Source: Lactobacillus sp. ESL0677 (GTDB lineage Bacteria > Bacillota > Bacilli > Lactobacillales > Lactobacillaceae). Taken from it: a DNA stretch of 64,000 bases. Numbering within the stretch: the first letter of the stretch is position 1; each line of letters opens with the position of its first letter. Below, in pieces: positions 17,253 through 24,783 of the stretch. The stretch lies in the NCBI RefSeq assembly GCF_029392875.1, contig NZ_CP113946.1, positions 1,116,001 to 1,180,000 of the forward strand. Direction: 5' to 3'. The position numbers and the translations under genes are program-made. Below the pieces are notes generated by a model, which was not told where the DNA came from, did not search any database, and saw nothing but the letters and a program-made list of their open reading frames with translations.

Positions 17253-18107
17253 CTATTTTAAGGTAATGTCCCAAGCAGCAACCTCCGTGTTGCCGTAATA
17301 CTTCTTATATAATTTCTTAGTTTCTTCTGTTTGGTAAGACTTCACAACGGCTTGATAATCTTTATTATTAGTCTGGCCTTTCTTAGCACAGATAATATCA
17401 ATCCATTGTTGTGAATCCTTGTTAACTGGTTCAACAAAGATTGTTTGCTTCGTACCTAAACCAGCGGGACCAGAAAAGTCATTATTTACAACTGCGGCAT
17501 CAACTGAGTTGATTACCCGACCACATTGTTCAGCACTGATTTCTTTAACCTTTAAATTACGTGGGTTTTTAACAATATCAGAAACTGTAACAAGGCTTTT
17601 ACCCTTGCGTAAGCCGATTAAGCCCGCATTTTTTAAGACAAATAGGGCTCGCGACTCATTAGTTGGATCATTTGGTACGGCAATTGTTGCGCCATTAGGT
17701 AATTGCGTTAACTTGTGATACTTCTTAGAATACAATCTAATTGGTGCGATATAAGTTTTGCCAATTGGAACTACACCGCCATGATTAGCCTTATTCCAAC
17801 TTGCCAAGAATGAATAATGCTGAAAGGCATTCAGGTCAATGTCACCATTCTTTAAGGCTTTGTTTGGTTGATTATAATCAGTAAAGTTTTTAATCTGCAC
17901 CGTTACACCATATTTCTTCTTGGCCGTCTGTTTAACATGCTGCCAGATAGCCTGCTCAGGCTTACTTTCACCAACCACACCAACAGTTACAGTGTGCGAG
18001 TTTGAGTTATGGTGCAATCCTGATCCAAAACCAAACCAAGCAGCAATAATTATAATAACAGCAACTAGTATGCCAATAATTAATTTGCGACGTTTTTTAT
18101 TACTCAA
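17253..18107 (-). CDS. metQ: MetQ/NlpA-family substrate-binding protein, copy 1 (no lipobox)
   Basis: 284 aa, highly similar to the next gene. It is first in the operon, right after the T-box leader. The same hydrophobic anchor without a lipobox cysteine lies at residues 10-26. The core motifs ([43 protein letters not shown]) are intact. The pair may deliver different forms of methionine (L, D, sulfoxide, peptide) to one MetNI channel. That division of labour is inference. Confidence 0.9.
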   Translation of the reverse strand: MSNKKRRKLIIGILVAVIIIIAAWFGFGSGLHHNSNSHTVTVGVVGESKPEQAIWQHVKQTAKKKYGVTVQIKNFTDYNQPNKALKNGDIDLNAFQHYSFLASWNKANHGGVVPIGKTYIAPIRLYSKKYHKLTQLPNGATIAVPNDPTNESRALFVLKNAGLIGLRKGKSLVTVSDIVKNPRNLKVKEISAEQCGRVINSVDAAVVNNDFSGPAGLGTKQTIFVEPVNKDSQQWIDIICAKKGQTNNKDYQAVVKSYQTEETKKLYKKYYGNTEVAAWDITLK

Positions 18108-18130
18108 CGACCTTTACCTCCAAAATTGCA

Positions 18131-18360
18131 ATAAAAAAGCATCCGTCCCAATCAAGGACGAATGCTCGTGTTACCACCTTTAAATTGTTTATTACTCACG
18201 TAATAAACCTCACTAGCTATCAAACAATAGCTTGCAAAGATAACGGATGCAACTCCGCCATTAGCTAAATATCACTAACAGTCATCATTTCAAGCCCATG
18301 TTCGCTATTACTTAACTGCTGGCTCTCACCACCCTGCCAACTCTCTTTATTGTTAAGAAA
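18131..18360 (-). ncRNA. Methionine T-box riboswitch leader of the met operon
   Basis: On the minus strand the leader begins with Stem I sequence near 18345 (GAGAGTTGGCAGGGTGGTG). It has a specifier-loop context GAA-ATG-A (ATG at 18288-18286, methionine) and the T-box core AAAGGTGGTAACACG around 18168-18182. The terminator follows: arms GCATTCGTCC and GGGACGGATGC with a T6 run. Uncharged tRNA-Met should stabilise the antiterminator and switch on metQQNI. Confidence 0.9.
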
Positions 18361-18451
18361 AATAATTACTCTGCTTTTCAAGATGTATTAATTATTTAAT
18401 TGTTTATTAATTTAACATTCAAATTAATCTCTGTCAACCCCAGAATAAAAT

Positions 18452-18643
18452 TTATTTATTATGAATTTTTTTGAAAGCCTTAATCTGAACCATATGATAA
18501 CGACCAACGCTATAAGTTACAATTGCCATACCAATAACTTGCCACCAAAAATTATGGTTGGCTGTTTCTGCTTGAATTAAGCTGCTAATTAGAACAATAA
18601 CACAGATTAAGAAAACTACACCAGACCAGATAACTTGCTTCAT
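18452..18643 (-). CDS. Small two-span membrane protein
   Basis: 63 aa with two hydrophobic segments (about residues 4-22 and 32-47) and a basic C-terminal tail. The start lies 2 bp after the folA stop and its ribosome site GGAAG is inside the end of folA, so the two are probably co-transcribed. I do not recognise the family. Confidence 0.65.
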   Translation of the reverse strand: MKQVIWSGVVFLICVIVLISSLIQAETANHNFWWQVIGMAIVTYSVGRYHMVQIKAFKKIHNK

Positions 18644-18645
18644 TT

Positions 18646-19155
18646 TTAGACTTCCTTTCGCATATAAGTTAAAAAAGTATACGGATATTTATCTTGCCCA
18701 TTAGGGGTATGCTTTACTTTTTTAATCAAATTAAATTGTTGATAATCAAGAGTTGTCATCACTGTATCGCCAGCAAACGTAGCATCAATTACGGTCCTTT
18801 CAAGAACATCAACACGCTCTTTTAATGCAGCAAAAACGGAATTACCGCCAATTACGCTGACTTGCTCTTGCTCATGAGCAGCAACCCAATTATTCAGTGC
18901 AATTAATGAGTTTACCATGACAACTTGCTTATTTCCTGCATATTTTGCAATTAATTGCTCATCTTTAGTTAAGACAACATGCAGCCGTTGCGGTAATAGT
19001 CGCGGCAAACTTGTAAAAGTTTTTCGTCCCATAATTATTGGATGGCCAATTGTTATTTCCTTGAAGTGCTTCATATCCCCCGGCAATTGCCATGGTAAAT
19101 TCCCATTTAGACCAATTTGACCTTTTTGATCTTCTGCCCATACAAAAGTAATCAT
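18646..19155 (-). CDS. folA: Dihydrofolate reductase
   Basis: 169 aa. The N-terminus MITFVWAEDQKGQIGLNGNL has the Met20-type loop, and LPWQLPGDMKHFKEIT follows with the substrate-binding acidic residue. PIIMGRKTFTSLP forms the NADPH site and VIGGNSVFAAL the central strand. The enzyme reduces dihydrofolate to tetrahydrofolate with NADPH and is the target of trimethoprim. No thyA is adjacent in this window; a small membrane protein follows instead. Confidence 0.96.
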   Translation of the reverse strand: MITFVWAEDQKGQIGLNGNLPWQLPGDMKHFKEITIGHPIIMGRKTFTSLPRLLPQRLHVVLTKDEQLIAKYAGNKQVVMVNSLIALNNWVAAHEQEQVSVIGGNSVFAALKERVDVLERTVIDATFAGDTVMTTLDYQQFNLIKKVKHTPNGQDKYPYTFLTYMRKEV

Positions 19156-19348
19156 CTATTCACCTCTACCTTATTATACGGTTTATTTAACTTTAATTGT
19201 TCTTTAAGGTCTCAGCTTGACCAATTTTATCGCTATTTGAAGTTTAATTTAACTTTCATTTTAAATTAGCGGTTAAAAATTAATTCAGGAATTATAATGG
19301 GCAATATGCTATAGTTAATAGGAAAAATTTAATTAAGGAGCAACAATA

Positions 19349-19660
19349 ATGACTAAAAAAGACGATAAAAAGACGGCTGAAAATTTCAACAAAATGAAGG
19401 TTGCTGAGGCAAACCTTGTCCGTAGTTTGCAAGCAGTTGTTAAAAATCCTACCAAAGAAGAAGAATTAAGCGACGACATTTTTGCGGATCATAAGACATG
19501 GCTGCAAATAATTATGCCAAACTATTCCCCTGAAATTCACTTAGCATTAGTCAATGACTATGAAAAAGAAGCTCGCTACAAGTCATATTACGATGATAAG
19601 GCTGGTAAAGGTGCAACCGCAATTTTAGTCAAAGTTGTCAAAGAACATTTAGCAAAATAA
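19349..19660 (+). CDS. Stand-alone TipAS-like (antibiotic-recognition domain) protein
   Basis: 103 aa, with AAGGAG before the ATG. The C-terminal half (about residues 45-100; IIMPNYSPEIHLALVNDYEKE then RYKSYYDDKAGKGATAIL) matches the pattern of the TipA-S domain, which binds thiopeptide-like and other hydrophobic ligands. TipA normally has a MerR HTH in front. Here a charged 40-residue segment precedes the domain and there is no HTH. It could sequester a drug or act with a separate partner. The assignment rests on a remote pattern. Confidence 0.6.
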   Translation: MTKKDDKKTAENFNKMKVAEANLVRSLQAVVKNPTKEEELSDDIFADHKTWLQIIMPNYSPEIHLALVNDYEKEARYKSYYDDKAGKGATAILVKVVKEHLAK

Positions 19661-19701
19661 AAGGTGAATTTCTTCAGTTAATGAAGAATTTCACCTTTTT
19701 T
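19660..19701 (+). terminator. Intrinsic terminator
   Basis: Perfect 17-bp arms AAAGGTGAATTTCTTCA and TGAAGAATTTCACCTTT around a 5-nt loop, followed by T residues, right after the TipAS-like gene. Confidence 0.85.
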
Positions 19702-19741
19702 GGTTGGCTGACATAGCAACATTGAAAATTGAGCAAATTAA

Positions 19742-19778
19742 AATGCACGATACCAGAAGAATATCGGAATCGTGCATT
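19742..19778. repeat. Stem-loop element, copy 1 (related copy at 32226-32261)
   Basis: Perfect 10-bp arms AATGCACGAT and ATCGTGCATT. The sequence resembles the hairpin near 32226 (shared CACGAT...ATATCG...ATCGTG core followed by ATTAATA). It lies between convergent genes and could also terminate transcription. Confidence 0.5.
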
Positions 19779-19821
19779 AATAATATGGATTTAAAAATAT
19801 CTAACTTTTACGTCACTTTTC

Positions 19822-19850
19822 AAACTTCTAGTAGACATTTTTGTATTTTG
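19822..19850 (+). repeat. 29-bp direct repeat, left copy
   Basis: AAACTTCTAGTAGACATTTT followed by TGTATTTTG; 27 of 29 positions match the copy at 24075-24103 in the same orientation. The two copies flank the amidohydrolase/MFS/LuxR module, as scars of an insertion would. Confidence 0.6.
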
Positions 19851-19865
19851 TTTAAACACGTAAAA

Positions 19866-21491
19866 TTATTTCTTATAAACAATTTTACCGTCAGAAATCG
19901 TTAAATCAACTTTAGCATAGCGAATATCCATTGGATCAATCTTAAATAAATTACGGTCAAGAACAATAACATCAGCTAGTTTTCCTGCATCAAGGGTCCC
20001 CAAATCATCTTCAAAAGATTCAGCATAAGCTGACCACTTGGTATGTGCTCTCAAAGCTTCTGCTAAAGTAACAGCATGTTCATGGAAATAGCCTCCGTCT
20101 GGCTTACCTTCATTAGGTTCACAACGTGTAACCGCTGCGTAAATTGTCCACATAGGATTGACTGAATAAACTGCAGGAAAATCAGAACCAAAGCCCAAAT
20201 GATTGCCTGCATCTAAAATCTCACGATACGGCCAAGTATGAGACAACCGTTCTTCTCCAATACATGGCAGGTATCCTCCACTCATAAAGTCACCGGTACA
20301 ATGTTGCGGTTGAACACAGCACATAACGTTTAACTTCTTTAAACGATCAATATCATCTTGACGAATCATGTCAATGTGTTCAATTGAATTATGCAATTTT
20401 AATTTACCAAATTTATTTTGAGCATATTGATATGCATCAAGAGCCATTGTACTTGCTTGGTCACCAATTGCATGAATCTTAACTGGTAAGCCTGCCTCTT
20501 GCGCTTCTAAAACATATTTATTCAGCTCATCCTGCGTTAAAGAAGCATCTCCTTTAACACCAGGATCATTATCATATGGTTTACTCAACAATGCAGTATG
20601 AGCTTCAACCACACCATCAAGAACTTGCTTTAAACCAGCAACTCTATGTTTATCAGTATGATATTTTTTCTTTAATTCCAAAGCTCCTTTAACGTCTGTT
20701 AATGACGGGAACGAACTTATTCTGGTAGTTAATTCACCACTTTGTTCTAATTCGTCAAAAATTTCAGGAATATTATCATTAGTTAATCCTGACGGATAGA
20801 CATCTGCCACAGAAGTCATTCCTAATTCACGAAAATGCTTTAAACATTTCAACAATGATTGTTTTAATGTTGGAACATTTAAAACCTCGTCCATCATTGC
20901 CTTGGTTGCAGGTGGCTCATATAAAATTCCATTTAATTCACCATCATCATCGTGACCGTAAATTCCACCTTGAGGATTTGGTGTATCCTTAGTAATTCCA
21001 ATTTTGTCGAGAGCAACTTGATTGCACCAAACGGAGTGTAAATCAAATGAATTTAGACATATTGGACGGTCTAAGTTTAAAGCATCCAATGATTTCTTTG
21101 AAGGTGTATGCGGATTATCCCAAACTTCTGAATACCAACCGGTACCATAAATCCATGGATTATCAGGATGTGAAGCCGCAAAGTCCTTAACCATCTGTAC
21201 ACATTCCTCTTCACTCTTGCAATCCATCATTTGTATACAAAAATCTGGATCATTCTGAACGGAGCCTAAAGAAATATGCATGTGCGAATCATTAAATCCA
21301 GGCATTATTAAATGATCTCCACAATTAATGACTGTTGTATTTTCATCAACGTAACCAGTCATTCTTTCAAGTGGAACAACCTTTAAAATCCGATTACCCT
21401 TAATTAATACACAGCCAGATTTAGGTTCATCATCATTGCCAGTAAAAATAGCTGTTCCCTTTAAAATATAGTCTGCTTTTTGTTGTGTCAT
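19866..21491 (-). CDS. Amidohydrolase family 3 (YtcJ-like) metal-dependent hydrolase
   Basis: 541 aa from the ATG at 21491, with AAGGAG 8 nt before it. The N-terminal metal site HLIMPGFNDSHMH, SIEHIDMI in the middle and FGSDFPAVYSVNP near the C-terminus are the family pattern of the TIM-barrel amidohydrolases. The enzyme presumably cleaves an amide or cyclic amide in the cytosol. It lies 17 bp after an MFS transporter on the same strand, so the transporter probably brings in its substrate. The substrate is not identifiable from sequence. Confidence 0.87.
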   Translation of the reverse strand: MTQQKADYILKGTAIFTGNDDEPKSGCVLIKGNRILKVVPLERMTGYVDENTTVINCGDHLIMPGFNDSHMHISLGSVQNDPDFCIQMMDCKSEEECVQMVKDFAASHPDNPWIYGTGWYSEVWDNPHTPSKKSLDALNLDRPICLNSFDLHSVWCNQVALDKIGITKDTPNPQGGIYGHDDDGELNGILYEPPATKAMMDEVLNVPTLKQSLLKCLKHFRELGMTSVADVYPSGLTNDNIPEIFDELEQSGELTTRISSFPSLTDVKGALELKKKYHTDKHRVAGLKQVLDGVVEAHTALLSKPYDNDPGVKGDASLTQDELNKYVLEAQEAGLPVKIHAIGDQASTMALDAYQYAQNKFGKLKLHNSIEHIDMIRQDDIDRLKKLNVMCCVQPQHCTGDFMSGGYLPCIGEERLSHTWPYREILDAGNHLGFGSDFPAVYSVNPMWTIYAAVTRCEPNEGKPDGGYFHEHAVTLAEALRAHTKWSAYAESFEDDLGTLDAGKLADVIVLDRNLFKIDPMDIRYAKVDLTISDGKIVYKK

Positions 21492-21508
21492 AATCAAGTC
21501 TCCTTAGA

Positions 21509-22696
21509 TCATTTTTTAGCTTTACTACCTAATTCAGGTAAAACCAAAATACAAATAACTGATAAACCAAAAATTAAGGATTCAATACCTAAGTTCTTAG
21601 CATAATCATTGCCAGCAACCATTGATACTAAAATTGGAATAATGTATGAAATTAGCATTGAAACTGTACCAACAATACCACCGGCACTACCAGCATATTT
21701 TTCTCCAATTTCAGGAAATTGAATTGGCATTGCTTGAACAATTGGTCCACTAATAGCTGTGAAGAAGCCATTAATAACTAACATTGCCCATAGGAAAAAG
21801 CCTGCAGGAGTATACCAAGTAAAGTACATAACAACTGCACCAATTAATGTAGTAACCGTCAAAAATAATTTATAACGACCAATTTTATTGCACATTGCTG
21901 GTCCAATCAATGAACCAAAGAAACTACCAACTGTAACAATTGCTGACATTACACCAGCTGTAGAATTACTAATATGTTGTCCTAAATTTAAAGCTTGAGG
22001 TAAAAAGCCGGCATAAGCTGTCGTAGATGCAATACCTAAACCTGCACAAATTGAAACAATCCAAGTATTTTTACTTTTAATTGCAACTTTTAAATATTTC
22101 ATAGTTGGCTCTGCAGGCGGTAAAGATTCTCCTTTTGGAGTATCTCTAACAAAAACAATCCAACAAATTGATAAAACTAACAAAGAAACTGATGAAAACA
22201 TGTAAGCAGAATTAACTGTTTTGAACCACGAGCCAGTAATTTGTGAAAGTGTAATTCCTAAACATGATGCAGCATAAAACACACCCATAGCCGAATCAGT
22301 ATCTTGCTTAAACCAAGTACCCAAAACTTTTATTAAATTAGCATTTAATAAAGCAATAAATATCCCGCTCAATAAAAGCATAATCATCATCATTGCAAAA
22401 TTTTGAGCAATAAACCGTCCAAATGCACCAATTACAGATAAGATACATCCTACTGTAATAACTTTTTTCGAGCCAAATTTATCGCCAAGTGATCCTGCAG
22501 GGATACTCAAAATAACCGCTACAAGCATTGGTGCCATTAACAAACTAGAAAATTGTGCAGTTGAAATGTGTAATTGTGGCATAATTTCAGTAGCTAAAGC
22601 TGAAACTTGAAACTGAATATAATTTGCAATTAAGCACAATAAACTAACAATAGTTAAAATTACCCAGCGATAACTTGGTAACTTTTGTTCTTTCAT
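21509..22696 (-). CDS. MFS transporter
   Basis: 395 aa, twelve predicted membrane spans. The loop between spans 2 and 3 reads GSLGDKFGSKKVI, an MFS motif A variant. An N-terminal hydrophilic stub MKEQKLPSYRW is followed by a long first span. It precedes the amidohydrolase in a two-gene unit, under a membrane-bound LuxR regulator upstream on the same strand. It probably takes up the amidohydrolase substrate; direction and substrate are inferred. Confidence 0.88.
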   Translation of the reverse strand: MKEQKLPSYRWVILTIVSLLCLIANYIQFQVSALATEIMPQLHISTAQFSSLLMAPMLVAVILSIPAGSLGDKFGSKKVITVGCILSVIGAFGRFIAQNFAMMMIMLLLSGIFIALLNANLIKVLGTWFKQDTDSAMGVFYAASCLGITLSQITGSWFKTVNSAYMFSSVSLLVLSICWIVFVRDTPKGESLPPAEPTMKYLKVAIKSKNTWIVSICAGLGIASTTAYAGFLPQALNLGQHISNSTAGVMSAIVTVGSFFGSLIGPAMCNKIGRYKLFLTVTTLIGAVVMYFTWYTPAGFFLWAMLVINGFFTAISGPIVQAMPIQFPEIGEKYAGSAGGIVGTVSMLISYIIPILVSMVAGNDYAKNLGIESLIFGLSVICILVLPELGSKAKK

Positions 22697-22830
22697 TCTC
22701 GTTCTCCTTTTTACTTACTTAAATTGTAAAATTTTTACATGATTAAATTAGTAAAATTAAGAGCTAGATACAATCAACTTTGGTTGTAAATTTAAGGTTT
22801 CGCCTAATTTAAACTTTAGTATGAGATAAT

Positions 22831-22880
22831 AAAAATGCCTTTAAATCAAGGATTATCTTAATCTAAAGCCATTTTTATTA
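22831..22880 (-). terminator. Probable intrinsic terminator after the LuxR gene
   Basis: Imperfect 16-bp arms (AAAAATGGCTTTAGAT and ATTTAAAGGCATTTTT on the minus strand) with a T-rich tail. The hairpin overlaps the regulator stop codon. Confidence 0.6.
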
Positions 22881-23897
22881 TTTTTCTTCTTTGTATTCCA
22901 TAAATACATGCATTAATTGACTACGTCGGTCAACTTCTAATTTTTTGAAAATACTGTAAATATGCGATTTAACAGTACCAACAGAAATGAATAATTCATC
23001 TGCAATTTCTTGATTTTTCTTACCTTTTAAAACTAAACGTAAGATTTCTGATTCCCTTTTAGTCAGTTTATAATATTCGCAAAATCCTACGACTTGACTA
23101 TCTTCACTGGCAACTTCTTTTTCATGTATCATTGCCTGATACTGATTCATTTTATGCTGCAGCAGTACTTCAAGCTGATTTTTATTAGCAATATCTTCTT
23201 CTTGTCTAGCAAACCAAATAATTAAAAGTGAAAGAATTACAGAAAAAAGATCTTCACTTAATCCTATTACTTTCATATAACTAAGCAATCTCTGCACTGC
23301 TATCGAATTCAAATGATACAAAGCAAAGTAAACAATACCTTCAATACACGATAAAGCCATAAATAAGGCTGTAACAAACACTACTTTATTGTAAAGAAAA
23401 TCATTTTTTGTTTGTTTTTGTCTTTTTTGAGCATAAAAATAATAAAAAATACATAATACAAAAATGCCAGCATCTTGTATACTTCTCTGCCAAACCACTG
23501 TTTGGTTATCATTATAAAAATAAATTACGTGAATAATATCCAAAATTACTACAGAAATGATAGGTAAATAAAAAATTAGTTTAGGTTTTTGGGATAACAT
23601 TTTAGCTACCAATTTAACATACAGATCTCCTGCAATTAAAAAGAATAAAACTCTTGCAAGGTAATAAGCTCGATCAAAAATATTTAACCCACTGTTAGTT
23701 GCTTTAAGTAAATCAAATGAGAATGCAAAAGTACTATCAATTATTAAAATGACAAATAATAATTCTACATAATAAAAAAGATTATTATTTGTTATTTTAT
23801 AAGCATAGCTTGCAACGTTTATCACCCATAAATATAGAATAATAAAGGCAATATTATAAATATAAATAAAAATTTCTTGCAAATTAATTTCTCCCAT
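22878..23897 (-). CDS. Membrane-bound LuxR-family transcriptional regulator
   Basis: 339 aa. The first ~225 residues are a bundle of about seven hydrophobic spans. A short cytosolic linker follows, then a C-terminal LuxR/GerE HTH with LTKRESEILRLVLKGKKNQEIA and ISVGTVKSHIYSIFKKLEV (about residues 275-325). The DNA-binding domain thus sits directly on a membrane sensor with no receiver domain, a one-component design. It is just upstream of the MFS/amidohydrolase pair on the same strand, its likely target. The signal is unknown; a hydrophobic ligand or membrane state is plausible. Confidence 0.87.
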   Translation of the reverse strand: MGEINLQEIFIYIYNIAFIILYLWVINVASYAYKITNNNLFYYVELLFVILIIDSTFAFSFDLLKATNSGLNIFDRAYYLARVLFFLIAGDLYVKLVAKMLSQKPKLIFYLPIISVVILDIIHVIYFYNDNQTVVWQRSIQDAGIFVLCIFYYFYAQKRQKQTKNDFLYNKVVFVTALFMALSCIEGIVYFALYHLNSIAVQRLLSYMKVIGLSEDLFSVILSLLIIWFARQEEDIANKNQLEVLLQHKMNQYQAMIHEKEVASEDSQVVGFCEYYKLTKRESEILRLVLKGKKNQEIADELFISVGTVKSHIYSIFKKLEVDRRSQLMHVFMEYKEEK

Positions 23898-24074
23898 TCT
23901 ATGCAGTATTATTTTGCAAAAATCAATAAATATTATCTTGAGTCTACCATAAATAATTTTATTACTTCCGTTATTTTAAAATTCCTCATAAAATCTATGA
24001 TAGCGCTTTTCAAAGTAAAAGTATACTTGCTCTGTTTTTGGCTGAAACAAATCATATAAAAAATATTCACGGGA

Positions 24075-24103
24075 AAACTTCTAGTGGACATTTTTATATT
24101 TTG
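24075..24103 (+). repeat. 29-bp direct repeat, right copy
   Basis: AAACTTCTAGTGGACATTTT followed by TATATTTTG; 27/29 identical to 19822-19850, same orientation. Confidence 0.6.
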
Positions 24104-24122
24104 AAATACTGATTTTTTTGAT

Positions 24123-24622
24123 TAAGCAAAGTTATAAACCTGTTTAACTGAGTATCTAACTGATTTTACTTCGTCTACATAATTTTGTAGCTTTTTACCA
24201 ATTGCAATAGCCGTTACTGGAACAAAGCACCTAGGGTCTAAATCAAAGGTTTCTACTCTACAGCTTTCTTAGGATCATAACAGTGACTACAAGCTATAAG
24301 CATAAATTGCATAACAGCTAGAGAACCATCAATTGAAGAATCATTACCAATGTATCGTAATCTGCGTTCTCATATAAAGTTAAGAATATGTTAAATACTT
24401 CATCAAGTTTAGCCTTGTCAATTTGTCTATTATGATATGCTTTGGTCCATAGATCACGATAGGACTTAAATGCCCAAATAATAATACCATTGCTGAACAC
24501 GTTTCAACTTGTGGCATATTAAATTTCATAAAGTATTTCTTCAAATTCCTCATATAAAACTTCAACTTCTGGGTCAAAAAATCTTTGAGATTGACTTTGA
24601 TTGCAATATCTTTAAAAACAGT
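24123..24622 (-). pseudogene. Decayed gene of unknown function
   Basis: On the minus strand a protein can be followed only by changing frame and crossing stops. It begins with an acidic segment FFDPEVEVLYEEFEEILYE, passes in-frame stops, continues as AFKSYRDLWTKAYHNRQIDK and FNIFLTLYENADYDTLV, then shifts frame to NDSSIDGSLAVMQFMLIACS and, after another shift, ends DLDPRCFVPVTAIAIGKKLQ...VYNFA. At least two frameshifts and two nonsense changes are needed. I do not recognise the family. The remaining sequence between 23898 and 24783 holds one of the 29-bp repeats and a terminator. Confidence 0.55.
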
Positions 24623-24700
24623 TTTATTATCAATAAAATTAAATTATTTTCGAATCAAGTAGACTAAATTGCTTTTAATTCATAAAATGGTAGTTCAACA

Positions 24701-24746
24701 AAAAAGCAGTAGATCGATATTCTTGCAAATACTGAATCGCTGCTTA
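24701..24746 (-). terminator. Probable intrinsic terminator after the third flavoprotein gene
   Basis: On the minus strand AAGCAGCGAT pairs imperfectly with ATCGATCTACTGCTT and is followed by T6, about 40 bp after the stop codon. Confidence 0.55.
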
Positions 24747-24783
24747 GTTTATATTTTATGACTATTAAAAGTCTCTATTTGAA

